29,226 bases of DNA from a virus. The stretch covers positions 1-29,226 of the IMG/VR virus record IMGVR_UViG_3300042503_000153. One strand, written 5' to 3'. Under the pieces are notes generated by a model. It did not search any database. It was not told the DNA's origin and saw only the letters and a list, made by a program, of their open reading frames with translations. Shown here piece by piece: positions 7,140 to 15,070 of the stretch. The stretch's first letter is position 1. Every line of letters begins with the position of its first letter. The position numbers and the translations under genes are program-made.

Positions 7140-10100
7140 TACGCCGCCACCTTTCCGCCGTCGTCAATCTTGCGGGTGTTCTTAGCCGTTTCTTCCGCCG
7201 CCTTCGCCGTGCGTTCAGCGAGCGACGAGCCGCCAAATATCTGCCCGAGATTGGTTGACGAGAACGTGCCAGCCACTTCGCTCTTGCTTGTCGCAGAGTC
7301 AGCGCCAGCGGCACCAGCGCCCGCCGTCGCTGCCTTCTCGGAAGATGACGATGCCGCACTGGCGACGTTGACGCGAGAGAAAGCAGCGTAGTAGGCGTCG
7401 AGTAGTTTCGACTCCATCTCACTGCCCACGTTGCCACGCTCAATCAGTGCGTCCATGCTCGCGCCGATGTTTGAGATTTCATCAAGCGACGATGCAGAGC
7501 CGAGGGCGCTCAGTAGTTCAGCAGCGCTAGCAGCGTCTTTCCTGCGTTCACTTGCGCCGGTCGTGGCGTCGGACAACTTGCCCTCTGCCGCCTGCGTCGC
7601 AGCGCGACGGTCATCCGCCCGCTGCTGGTTCGCAACCTGCCTGCCGTCCTTCGTTGCCTGGGCGTCGTCTCGGATGGCTTGCTCTCTGTCCTTGCGTTCC
7701 TGCTCTGCCTGTGCGTTCTCTGCTGACGCCTTGCCCGTGCGGCCCTCAATGCCTGGACGCTCCTGCCGTCGCTGCTCTGCTCTCGCGGCGTTCTCGTCCC
7801 TAATCTTCTGCACTCGCTCTTTCGTGTCCTTCGCACCCGTGATGAATCCCTTCACCCTCGTCCATGCGATCTGTATGCCAGCCACGAGGTTGTCAAACGT
7901 CGCCATCACGCCGTTAGCGATGTTGTCAAAGAAGCCCATAATGAAGGCACCCATCGTGTTCAGCAGGGCAGCGGAGTCTGTATAAATCTTGTCCCACGCG
8001 ATGTAGATGCCCGAGCCGATGTCAGTGAATACGTCCTGAAACGCAGCCACCCACGGATCAACGTAGGACATCAACGCTTCGGTGCCACGCAGCCAGCCAG
8101 CGACAAGCCCGGCCCAGAGCACGTCCATCGCACCGGACAAGTCACCTGCGGCGACGGCTTCGTAGACTCCGTTGAAGGTGGTCGTGGCAGTCGTGGCGAG
8201 ATCTCCCAGGACGACAATTCCGTCAGAGATAGCCGTAGAAAAGCCGCCAGCAATCGCACTGCCAGCCTCAGAGACATAGCCAGCCAAGCCCGAGAACGCG
8301 CTGGAAAGCTGCGGGCCGAACTGCTTGACGGCGACGCCGACGCCTACAGCGGCAGCAGACAAAAGCAGAAGCGGTGCCAGAGGTGCGAGCCACGCAGCCG
8401 CTACCGCAGCAGCAGACGCCACAGAGCCAGCCACAGCCATTGCAGTGGCGGCGAGGTATGTGCCGATGCCAGCGACGGCAGAGCCGACGAATGCCGCCAC
8501 GCCACGAGCAGCCGAGCCGAGCCACGCCGCTGACATCGCAGCGGTTGACGCAATCGTCTTGCCGACAGCACCCGTGAGATTGGCGGCGTACTGTGCCATC
8601 CGTGCTGACGCACCCGTTGCCCACCACACGAAAGACTTGTAGGTGAGCGTCAGCCCGCCGACGATGTCGCCGACGAAGCGAGCCATGCCGGAACCAGACA
8701 CGGCAAACATCGCACCACGCAGAGCACTCGACGCCATCACGACGCCGTTGAGTCCTCGAATCGTTGCAGAAAAGAATCCAGCGCCAGCAGCGATTCCGCG
8801 ATTGAATCCCGTGAAGAACACCGGGAACATTGCCGCAGCAGCAGCCGAGGCGGCACCGCTCATCCGCACAAAGCCGGCTGCACTCGATGCGGCGAAGCCT
8901 GCCAACGCCGTGGTAGACGACGCCGCAAAGCCAGCCATCGCACTGCCAGCAGTTGCAGCGAACGATAGGACGGACGCTGACGCTCCCAGCATCGACGAGC
9001 CGATTGAGTTTGCGAGCTTAAGCGTTGCAGGCATCGCCAGCGCGAAGCTCTTGCCCACGCCAGTGACAGTGCCCATCAGCATCGTCAGCGGCGACAAGGC
9101 GAAAGCTGCCGCCTTGCCGATCCCAGCGAACCCGAACGAAGTCACCTGTAGCGAAATGCCAAGCCCGACCATTGCACTGCCGACCGCGACCGCAGCTACA
9201 GAGAACTGTGCAAACGCCGCGACCGCTTCCTTGTTGTCAGTCGCCAGCTTGGTCAGCCCGTCGATGAAGCCCGTGATGAACGGCACGACGCTGGCTAGAG
9301 CCGGTGCCACAGCGTCAGAGACGGCGATAGCCATACGCTGCAAAGCTGCGAGCACGTTGCCAGCCGAGCCAGCAAGGCCAGACATCATGACCTTGTACTT
9401 TTCGCTGACAGGAAGAGCTTTCTTCATCTTGTCAGACATCTTTGCGAAGCCTTCGCTTCCGACTTTTGTGAAGACGGCAGCGGCCCGCACGGCGTCAGAG
9501 CCAAATATCTCAGCCAGAAGTCGCTTTGCCTCGTCCGGTGCTTTTGAAGACAGTGCTTTGTTGAGCATGTCGAACATCTCTGGCATTGCCTTCATCTTGC
9601 CAGTGTTCAAGTCAATGAAGCTCTTCGCAGTCAGGCCGATTGAGTTGAGCGCACCTTCCGCCTCAGATGCCGGGTTGATCATCCGAAGGAACATAGACTT
9701 AAGCGATGTGCCTGCGTCTGATCCCTTGATTCCAGCAGCGCCGAGGAGTGCGATTGAGGTGGCGGTGTCTGACAGAGATTGGTCCGCAAGCTTCGCAACG
9801 GCAGACGCCTGCGAAAACGCTTGCACCATCTGCTCAATCGTGACGCTAGAAGAGTCCGCCGCAGATGACATGATGTTTGCCGCCTGGGCGGCAGTGCCAC
9901 CGAAGACGTTCATGATGTCAGTGAGAACTTCGGCAGCATCTCCAACGGCGACCTGCCCGACGCTGGCAAACTCCAGCGCAGACTTCCCGGCACCGCCTAG
10001 GACGTCTGGAAGTTCCATGCCAGCCTTCAGCAGCGCCAGCATCCCCTCCGCTGCGGCAGTCGGCCCAACGCCGAGAGCCTTCGACATATCCATCGCAGAC

Positions 10101-10372
10101 GCTTTGATTTGGTCGATCTGCGCCGATGTTGCGCCCGTGCTCGCCCGAATATTCAACAGCGTGGATTCAAACGCCGCACCCTGCTGCACGGCAGCGGCAA
10201 TCGGTGCCGCCATGCCAATGCCAGCAGCCGCGAGCCGCCCGCCACCCGAGGCGAGCGAGCGGCCCATATTGCCGAGCGACTTATTGACCTTGGTCAGTGC
10301 CGAGAAAAACTTCCTCGGATCGGCACCGATCTCGACAAATACGCCACCGGCTCTGACTGCTCCAGCACTCAT
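7139..10372 (-). CDS. Tail tape measure protein, TP901 type
   Basis: 1077 residues. It sets tail length and is threaded through the tail tube. The N-terminal part (about residues 1-310) shows typical TP901-family features: GADPRKFFSALTKVNKSLG, then MAAPIAAAVQQGAAFESTLL, then alternating Gly/Ala/Ser-rich helices such as DIMNVFGGTAAQAANIMSSA. Residues about 350-700 are strongly hydrophobic and alanine-rich, consistent with the membrane-active middle of tape measures. Residues about 840-980 are highly charged (Arg, Gln, Glu, Lys) and probably coiled coil. It starts in an ATGA overlap with the stop of the frameshifted chaperone product, the normal arrangement for this gene pair. Confidence 0.95.
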   Translation of the reverse strand: MSAGAVRAGGVFVEIGADPRKFFSALTKVNKSLGNMGRSLASGGGRLAAAGIGMAAPIAAAVQQGAAFESTLLNIRASTGATSAQIDQIKASAMDMSKALGVGPTAAAEGMLALLKAGMELPDVLGGAGKSALEFASVGQVAVGDAAEVLTDIMNVFGGTAAQAANIMSSAADSSSVTIEQMVQAFSQASAVAKLADQSLSDTATSIALLGAAGIKGSDAGTSLKSMFLRMINPASEAEGALNSIGLTAKSFIDLNTGKMKAMPEMFDMLNKALSSKAPDEAKRLLAEIFGSDAVRAAAVFTKVGSEGFAKMSDKMKKALPVSEKYKVMMSGLAGSAGNVLAALQRMAIAVSDAVAPALASVVPFITGFIDGLTKLATDNKEAVAAFAQFSVAAVAVGSAMVGLGISLQVTSFGFAGIGKAAAFALSPLTMLMGTVTGVGKSFALAMPATLKLANSIGSSMLGASASVLSFAATAGSAMAGFAASSTTALAGFAASSAAGFVRMSGAASAAAAAMFPVFFTGFNRGIAAGAGFFSATIRGLNGVVMASSALRGAMFAVSGSGMARFVGDIVGGLTLTYKSFVWWATGASARMAQYAANLTGAVGKTIASTAAMSAAWLGSAARGVAAFVGSAVAGIGTYLAATAMAVAGSVASAAAVAAAWLAPLAPLLLLSAAAVGVGVAVKQFGPQLSSAFSGLAGYVSEAGSAIAGGFSTAISDGIVVLGDLATTATTTFNGVYEAVAAGDLSGAMDVLWAGLVAGWLRGTEALMSYVDPWVAAFQDVFTDIGSGIYIAWDKIYTDSAALLNTMGAFIMGFFDNIANGVMATFDNLVAGIQIAWTRVKGFITGAKDTKERVQKIRDENAARAEQRRQERPGIEGRTGKASAENAQAEQERKDREQAIRDDAQATKDGRQVANQQRADDRRAATQAAEGKLSDATTGASERRKDAASAAELLSALGSASSLDEISNIGASMDALIERGNVGSEMESKLLDAYYAAFSRVNVASAASSSSEKAATAGAGAAGADSATSKSEVAGTFSSTNLGQIFGGSSLAERTAKAAEETAKNTRKIDDGGKVAA

Positions 10373-11108
10373 ACGTGTTTCTGCCAGTCTTTGCCAAAGA
10401 GGCGTTTCAGGTCATCAGGCGTCGCCTGTCTCGGCTTCGGTTTCTTTGCGTAAGGATTCAGCTTGCGAGGGTCTGCCTTCGGCGAGTTCTTGTCCCGGTT
10501 GATGTTTGCCTGCTGTGCCAGCAGGTTTGCCGTGTGCCACCAATCGTGCTCTAGGCGGCTGTCACGAGCGGCGAAGAGTTGTCTGACGGTCCACTCGCCT
10601 GGATAGACTCCGAGGATTCCTGCGGCTTCCCAGATGGCATCCCAGACGCTCCTGCGAGGCTCTCCACCGTCGCCTTCTCCAGACCCGCCTCCGCTCTGCC
10701 GAGCATCTCGTTTGCCACTTCGTCCATCTTGGACGCGAGAAGACCGATCATCTTGCGGAGGCGCTGCGGGAAAAAATCGACAAGTTCCTGCTCTAGCGCT
10801 TTCGTCGCAGCGTCCAGAGAATCGCCACGCAGACCGTCAAGGAAGTCTTCTCGCGACAGTCCCTTAGTCTCGACTTGCTTGGTCAGCAGTGCGTAGAGGA
10901 TCTCGCCAATCTTGGCGTACTGGCTACGCAGCACTTGGAACGTCTGCGAGATGTTCGCAGCGTCCACCATGTCGAGTGGCACAGCCTTCCGCTCGCCGGT
11001 CTCCTCGTCCACGACGTCAACGGTGACGTTGTCGCGGACACGCAGGGCAGAGGCGACGGTCAACGCCACCTGCCACGGTCTGCCTTGGTCGTCCCTGAAC
11101 TCACGCAT
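10369..11108 (-). CDS. Tail assembly chaperone, long isoform made by -1 frameshift (gpGT-like)
   Basis: Joined product: frame 0 from ATG at 11108 through codon 113 (Phe), then -1 frame from 10770 to a TGA at 10369-10371, about 246 residues in total. I translated the -1 frame by hand from 10770 to the stop; it has no stop codon. The trans-frame part begins with a Gly/Arg/Ser-rich linker, continues with SVWDAIWEAAGILGVYPGEW and TVRQLFAARDSRLEHDWWHT, and ends with DDLKRLFGKDWQKHV. The TGA overlaps the tape measure ATG as ATGA. Lambda and many other phages make gpG and gpGT in this way, both chaperoning the tape measure during tail assembly. The slippery site is listed separately. Confidence 0.92.
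10551..11108 (-). CDS. Tail assembly chaperone, short isoform (gpG-like)
   Basis: 185 residues when no frameshift occurs, ending at TAG 10551-10553. The N-terminus (MREFRDDQGRPWQVALTVAS) and the central helical part (ISQTFQVLRSQYAKIGEILY) are typical of small tail chaperones upstream of a tape measure. The residues after Phe113 (KMIGLLASKMDEVANEMLG, then a low-complexity Ser/Pro/Gly tail) overlap the -1 frame. It starts two bases after the last of the tail-tube-like genes. Role by analogy with lambda gpG: keeps the tape measure soluble and recruits tail tube subunits; not part of the mature virion. Confidence 0.9.
   Translation of the reverse strand: MREFRDDQGRPWQVALTVASALRVRDNVTVDVVDEETGERKAVPLDMVDAANISQTFQVLRSQYAKIGEILYALLTKQVETKGLSREDFLDGLRGDSLDAATKALEQELVDFFPQRLRKMIGLLASKMDEVANEMLGRAEAGLEKATVESLAGASGMPSGKPQESSESIQASGPSDNSSPLVTAA
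10770..10776 (-). promoter_or_regulatory. Programmed -1 ribosomal frameshift slippery site T TTT TTC
   Basis: On the minus strand the heptamer TTTTTTC lies with its phase exactly matching X XXY YYZ: the first T ends codon 111 (Asp), then TTT (112) and TTC (113). This is a canonical -1 slippery sequence. The -1 frame is open from here to a stop that overlaps the tape measure start. I could not identify a convincing downstream pseudoknot by eye. Confidence 0.88.
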
Positions 11109-11110
11109 GC

Positions 11111-11476
11111 CTACTCCCTCACTAGCCTAGGGTCGGTCATCTTGCCCTCAAGCGTGAAAGTCGCCACGCCATCCACCGGGTCGCTCTCGCTGATGCCTGT
11201 CATCACGGCGAGAAAAGAAAACCCAGCGGCACCGCCTGACACAGTGAACGTCCCGCCCGTGTGCATCTTCTGAAACGCCGTCCCGAGTCCAGATACGTCG
11301 TTCAGTTCCACACTCACCGTGCAGTCGTAGCCCGTGTTGTAGGTCGCCGCGTAGCGACTGCCGTACGGGTTGACGTCAATCGTGCGAGCCGACTCTGTCA
11401 GCGTGACGTTGCGAGCGCTGGCGATGTACCCGCCATCGAGAACGATGGAACAGTCTTTCCCCAGCGTGATCGCCAC
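11111..11476 (-). CDS. Tail-tube-like protein, paralogue 3
   Basis: 121 residues, GTG start at 11476 directly after the upstream TAA, with AAGGAG six bases before it. The protein opens with AITLGKD, has SARNVTLTESARTIDVNPYG and a C-terminal GGTFTVSGG plus SDPVDGVATFTLEG. The same layout occurs in the two genes just upstream, so the three are paralogues. All-beta composition, length and location before the tail chaperone and tape measure fit tail tube (major tail) subunits, which form the hollow tube of the tail. Which of the three is the main tube subunit cannot be told from sequence. Confidence 0.8.
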   Translation of the reverse strand: MAITLGKDCSIVLDGGYIASARNVTLTESARTIDVNPYGSRYAATYNTGYDCTVSVELNDVSGLGTAFQKMHTGGTFTVSGGAAGFSFLAVMTGISESDPVDGVATFTLEGKMTDPRLVRE

Positions 11477-11800
11477 TTAGAACTCCTTGGCTGTCACGTT
11501 GTAGGTGACTGCTCCGTCAACGCCGATGTTTTCCGACACGCTCATGATCGAAAACGAGCCAGCGGTGCCGGCTGCGTTCAGCGAGGTGATGAGCCCGTCA
11601 GGATCGTGGCACTCAATTTCCCAGGTCTTCGTCACGAAGCCCGCACGACTCACCCTGCGGCCAGGAACACCGGCAGAGCCGCCGACGTTGGATCGGTTTG
11701 AGATGTCAACCGTTTCGCATTCCTCGGTGAAGCTCGCCGAGATGATGCCTTCGCCGAACGGAGGAGCGGACGCTGCGTCTTTTCCGAGAGAAATAGCCAT
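11477..11800 (-). CDS. Tail-tube-like protein, paralogue 2
   Basis: 107 residues, ATG at 11800 with an AAGGAAA ribosome-binding sequence upstream. It begins AISLGKD like its neighbours, but the following part has diverged (APPFGEGIISASFTEECETV and GGSAGVPGRRVSRAGFVTKT), and the C-terminus keeps the pattern GSFSIMSVSENIGVDGAVTY. It is the most divergent of the three. It could be a specialised ring, such as a tube-initiating or terminating subunit, or a second tube subunit; inference only. Confidence 0.78.
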   Translation of the reverse strand: MAISLGKDAASAPPFGEGIISASFTEECETVDISNRSNVGGSAGVPGRRVSRAGFVTKTWEIECHDPDGLITSLNAAGTAGSFSIMSVSENIGVDGAVTYNVTAKEF

Positions 11801-11824
11801 GTGAGAATTTCCTTGTGTGAGTGG

Positions 11825-12157
11825 TTAGGCGCTGACCGTGCGAGAGCCCGACACAGTGAAGGTGATAATTCCGTCGAGCGGCTGGCTCTGACCAATGTTG
11901 GTGCAGATGTACGTCGCGTTTCCTGTCTGCGTGCCGCTGATGGTGAACGTCCCGCCGATGCTGACGCCGGGAGCGTCCACGCACTCAAGCTCAATCGTCT
12001 GCTCGATAAGAGCTTTCCTGAACTTGCGGGAAGTGTCACCGAACTTCGTGACGTCAACGTCTGACGCCGAGTTGGTGACGGTGCAGGAGCGAGCGTTTGC
12101 AACGCCCGTAATAGTCACGTCTTTGCCGAGCGTGATCTCAACTGAGCCAATTGGCAT
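11825..12157 (-). CDS. Tail-tube-like protein, paralogue 1
   Basis: 110 residues, ATG at 12157 with GAGAGGG six bases upstream. It opens with GSVEITLGKD, has NARSCTVTNSASDVDVTKFG and ends with GGTFTISG and PLDGIITFTVSG, aligning well with the gene at 11111-11476 across its length. It is all beta. It is the first gene after the 91-base intergenic segment that contains the 16-base repeated element, so it may head its own transcript. Role: probable tail tube subunit. Confidence 0.8.
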   Translation of the reverse strand: MPIGSVEITLGKDVTITGVANARSCTVTNSASDVDVTKFGDTSRKFRKALIEQTIELECVDAPGVSIGGTFTISGTQTGNATYICTNIGQSQPLDGIITFTVSGSRTVSA

Positions 12158-12230
12158 TTGGTGCCCTCTCGTGTGCGAGTGCCAGCGGTGCGGCTGGTTC
12201 GCTCACGGTATGGGCAGCAGGGCGGAATCT

Positions 12231-12246
12231 AGACCGGGTATGCCGT
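12231..12246 (-). repeat. 16-bp intergenic repeat, copy 2
   Basis: ACGGCATACCCGGTCT on the minus strand, three bases after the stop codon of the tail-completion gene at 12249 and about 75 bases before the start of the first tail-tube-like gene. An identical 16-mer lies at 26683-26698, also just after a stop codon. Weaker similarity continues for about 20 more bases on the downstream side. The rest of the 91-base gap shows no clear promoter or hairpin by eye. Confidence 0.7.
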
Positions 12247-12248
12247 GG

Positions 12249-13076
12249 CTAGTTTCTCGCCAGCATGTTTCGCCACTTCTCGTTAGCCTTCGCCACGGCG
12301 GCGTCAACTCGCTTTGAGCCAGCCATAAACGGGCGGGCTGGGTAGCGAGCCATGCGGGTGATGCTCGTCTTCTCCCAGTTGCGGCTGTAGCGGAAGCCGC
12401 CCTTGTCGATGACCCACTGGAGAGCACCGTATTCGTACTGGTTCCTCTGCGGACCGAGGCTTTGTCCCTTGGTGAAGCGACCGCTGGCGTCACGACCGGC
12501 ACCGCTCCTGCCTGCCTGCTTTCGTAGGTACGCATTCCTTGCAGCACCGACGCCGATACGCCACGCCGTCTGCTTCACCGTGCCGCCCATCTGGTGCAGC
12601 TGTGCCAGCCAGGGCTTCGTCTTGTACGTGCCAATCACAGCCGTCATGCGGGCAGGATCAAGCTGGTAAATGATGTCTTTGTAAAACCACCTCTTTGGAG
12701 CCCAAGACTTGATTGGATTTCCTGCTGCCCTTGGCTCTCCCGACCCGTACGCAGTAATGTCCAAATACAGACCACCGACAAACTCCACTGGCTTTCCGCG
12801 CCCCAGACGCTTTCTCGCTGCCGCTGATGTCCTCGGCCTAGTCTGGCCGATGCCCTTCTTCGCCTCTTGCATGATGTCTCTGCCAAGCAAGGACAACACT
12901 CTTGCGTTCATCTTGCCGATTAGCCTTGTGGCCTTGGGCTTGTCAAAGAAGTTGCCGCGAATGCTCGCCCGCAGCTGGAGCCTTCCGAGAGTCGCCGCAG
13001 ACATCTCGCGGCGATTGCCGCCGACCATGCCGGGACGGATAAACGCCCGACTCATGCCAGAAAGCATCGACGGCAT
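12249..13076 (-). CDS. Tail completion / virion morphogenesis protein (HK97 gp10-like)
   Basis: 275 residues. AGGAGG lies 5 bases before the ATG at 13076. The protein is strongly basic. The C-terminal segment (YPARPFMAGSKRVDAAVAKA, then a helix to the end) is the characteristic close of HK97 gp10-type and phage virion morphogenesis proteins, which cap or complete the tail and neck. The centre carries TAAYG-like and Lys/Arg-rich parts, including RWFYKDIIYQLDPARM and HQMGGTVKQTAWRIG. Its neighbours, a tail terminator-like gene upstream and tail tube genes downstream, support the assignment. Confidence 0.8.
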   Translation of the reverse strand: MPSMLSGMSRAFIRPGMVGGNRREMSAATLGRLQLRASIRGNFFDKPKATRLIGKMNARVLSLLGRDIMQEAKKGIGQTRPRTSAAARKRLGRGKPVEFVGGLYLDITAYGSGEPRAAGNPIKSWAPKRWFYKDIIYQLDPARMTAVIGTYKTKPWLAQLHQMGGTVKQTAWRIGVGAARNAYLRKQAGRSGAGRDASGRFTKGQSLGPQRNQYEYGALQWVIDKGGFRYSRNWEKTSITRMARYPARPFMAGSKRVDAAVAKANEKWRNMLARN

Positions 13077-13085
13077 AGCAGCCTC

Positions 13086-13547
13086 CTAGACAGTCGGCAG
13101 CACGTTCGTCTCGAACACTCGATACGTCGCCGTGATCACGGCACGCCAGACGTTCCGCTCCGTCAGTGCGTCGTCGGGATTTAAGTCGATGCTGACCGTC
13201 TGCGGGCTGGTCACGCCAGCCGGCCACGTTACCGCTTGCCCGAACGAATGGGCACGCACGTAGAGCATGACGCTGTCAGCCAGGTCAAGCATGCCATCCA
13301 CTTCAGCGTCAGTCGTGACGTGACGCCCGACGAAGACTGTGACGGTGTAATCGACTTGCATCACTTGGCGGCTGATGCGTGACACGTCAGCATTGCCAGG
13401 CACGACGAACACGCGGGGCACGCTCATGGCGTCTACGTCAATGTTCGCCCAGTTGCGACGCTCGACCGTGGTTGACGGAATCTCCCACGTCACGGAATCT
13501 AAGCCCGTGGCGAGGCTGTCGGCGATAGTGCGAAGGACGCTGCTCAT
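13086..13547 (-). CDS. Tail terminator / minor tail protein candidate
   Basis: 153 residues, ATG at 13547, GGAG 7 bases upstream. The fold looks alpha/beta, with SRQVMQVDYTVTVFVGRHVT then a helix LDLADSVMLYVRAH and a final strand WRAVITATYRVFETNVLPT. Strand-helix-strand proteins of this length before gp10-like and tail tube genes are commonly tail terminators (lambda gpU-like). The assignment rests on length, fold pattern and gene order, not on a diagnostic motif. Confidence 0.75.
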   Translation of the reverse strand: MSSVLRTIADSLATGLDSVTWEIPSTTVERRNWANIDVDAMSVPRVFVVPGNADVSRISRQVMQVDYTVTVFVGRHVTTDAEVDGMLDLADSVMLYVRAHSFGQAVTWPAGVTSPQTVSIDLNPDDALTERNVWRAVITATYRVFETNVLPTV

Positions 13548-13548
13548 C

Positions 13549-13674
13549 TCACCACTCCACTGCTAGTGTTCGCTGGACAGCCCATCGCATGAACGCCGCC
13601 GTAGTGCGTGCCGCCATCACGCCCGCTGCAAGCGAGAACGTGATGAGAGCAGCGAGGAAGATGGAGTCTCTCAC
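13549..13674 (-). CDS. Small single-helix membrane protein, 41 residues
   Basis: A GTG at 13674 shares its G with the upstream TAG (TAGTG), and AGGA lies about 10 bases before it. The frame reads MRDSIFLAALITFSLAAGVM, then MAARTTAAFMRWAVQRTLAVEW in continuation, and ends with TGA at 13549-13551, one base before the next ATG. Residues 5-20 form a hydrophobic helix, followed by a basic amphipathic tail. It fills the only larger hole in this part of the operon. Function unknown; single-helix phage peptides can be lysis-related or virion-membrane peptides. Confidence 0.6.
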   Translation of the reverse strand: MRDSIFLAALITFSLAAGVMAARTTAAFMRWAVQRTLAVEW

Positions 13675-14702
13675 TAGACGTTCCTGCTGAGAGTTGTCTG
13701 GAACGCCTGCACGGCGGAATTGACGGCAGTTACTTCCGAGCCAGACAGAGATTCCGACAGGAACACAAATGACTGCTCGCGGTTTGAGTGCAAGCTTGGG
13801 CCATCGGTATGGTTCTGTGCGCCTATGTAGAGCGGGCGGTTTGGTAGGTCGGTGGTGATGTCCGACGATGCCCCGGACGCCACTGAATTGCCGTTTCGGT
13901 AGACCGTCATCAGCGAAGTGCTTGTCCGCGAGACGACATGGAACCCAGTTACACTACCGACGGTCGACGTGGCAACTGTTACGCGATTCCGCCAGTCGTA
14001 GTACGAATTGCCGTCGGTTGATCCAATATGCTGGAGAAATCGGTTGCTCGTTGGGTCGGAGAAAAACTGAGCACCCATGTCCACTCGATACCCAGTCGAA
14101 GATGCTGGGTTTGTGCGCAGATACAGGCCGTATGCGCCTGTGTAGTCGCTAAAAAACGTGGATGGCACGGCGAACGTATTGGCATATGCCGTGCTGCCAT
14201 CTGGAGTGGCCCCCGTTGCGGAGTGCGTCCAGTTGCCTGAAAACGCCAGTCGATAGGCGGCGTCCAAGTCTCGCGGGTCTTTGAGGTTCCATTTGTGAGT
14301 CGATGCCGTGCCGCCGATGAACGGGTAAATCGCGCGCATTTTTGACCAGACGCCCGCGCTCTTCAGCGATCCGACGAGCGTCCCTATAGCAGATGACTGT
14401 GTTGCGTCCGTGATGCCCGCCGCTGTCAGGAACGCAGTGGCGTCAGAGTCCCACGTACTCAACGCTGTACGTACCCACGTATTCGGAGCCGTGCAAACGT
14501 AGAAATACCCAGACGAGTCATACGCTATCCGCCCCGCCGTCCCGCTCGCCGTCGCTGAGGCTGGCACGGATGACCACGACAGGCCAGAGCCGCCGCTCGC
14601 AGCGACGAGTTCCCAAGTGTTGCTGCCAGCGTAGCGGTACTCTCGCCCGTTTTGAGTTGACGTCGCACCCACTGAAGGGTTGGATGGGAATGAGAATGGC
14701 AT
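13674..14702 (-). CDS. Receptor-binding tail protein with LamG-like C-terminal domain
   Basis: 342 residues. Residues 1-35 (SNPSVGATSTQNGREYRYAG) form a short beta module common in fibre proteins. A second module at about 40-85 contains SGTAGRIAYDSSGYFYVCTA followed by a Trp-rich end. A helical part (SAIGTLVGSLKSAGVWSKMR) leads to a large beta domain with YPFIGGTASTHKWNLKDPRD, GYRVDMGAQFFSDPTSNRF and a strand carrying TVYRNGNSV, which is the pattern of laminin-G/concanavalin-like lectin folds. Such domains bind carbohydrate, so a receptor-binding role is likely. It is the last large gene of the adhesin cassette. Confidence 0.8.
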   Translation of the reverse strand: MPFSFPSNPSVGATSTQNGREYRYAGSNTWELVAASGGSGLSWSSVPASATASGTAGRIAYDSSGYFYVCTAPNTWVRTALSTWDSDATAFLTAAGITDATQSSAIGTLVGSLKSAGVWSKMRAIYPFIGGTASTHKWNLKDPRDLDAAYRLAFSGNWTHSATGATPDGSTAYANTFAVPSTFFSDYTGAYGLYLRTNPASSTGYRVDMGAQFFSDPTSNRFLQHIGSTDGNSYYDWRNRVTVATSTVGSVTGFHVVSRTSTSLMTVYRNGNSVASGASSDITTDLPNRPLYIGAQNHTDGPSLHSNREQSFVFLSESLSGSEVTAVNSAVQAFQTTLSRNV

Positions 14703-14705
14703 GAC

Positions 14706-15068
14706 TTAGTTTTCCCCTTCGATTTCGACCCACGCAAGCGTTGGCTCGTCCCATGAGTATTGTTTTTCATCCGTCGGCATCGGAGTCGGTGCTTGCCAAT
14801 CGTGATTCGCGTCGAGCGACCATGACGGAAACGGCCTCTGCGAGACAAAAACGTCCGCATCCGCTTCATACCGATAGCCGATTCCTGCGAACCGCTTGCG
14901 GATGCTGCCGCTGTAGCTGGTCTGCACCCATCTCCCGCCGAGCAACGACTCGCAGAAAGCGATGCCCTTTGCCTCGCTCTCCACGCCGTTGTCGATCAAT
15001 TCCGCGTTGGCGACGACGATCACCTGTGTCACCACGTTTTCGTCGTTGAGTTGTGCGAAGTGTGCCAT
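14706..15068 (-). CDS. MAHxA-family small structural protein, copy 2
   Basis: 120 residues, starting MAHFAQLNDENVVTQVIVVA. The middle has LLGGRWVQTSYSGSIRKRFA and continues into AGIGYRYEADADVF, ending in a Trp-rich tail. The family is common in marine and freshwater phages, next to tail fibre genes, with unknown function. A paralogue lies at 19293-19589; both follow a polyglycine-rich fibre gene. Copy 2 has about 20 additional residues at the C-terminus. Confidence 0.78.
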   Translation of the reverse strand: MAHFAQLNDENVVTQVIVVANAELIDNGVESEAKGIAFCESLLGGRWVQTSYSGSIRKRFAGIGYRYEADADVFVSQRPFPSWSLDANHDWQAPTPMPTDEKQYSWDEPTLAWVEIEGEN

Positions 15069-15070
15069 GA

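Noticed and set aside
8643-10502. 619-residue open frame on the plus strand
   Set aside because: It lies wholly opposite the tape measure gene and chaperone, with composition expected from the complement of Ala/Gly-rich codons. The opposite strand has clear family features and overlapping gene order.
10621-10770. Pseudoknot downstream of the slippery site
   Set aside because: No convincing stem combination was found by eye. An RNA folding program is needed, so it is not claimed.
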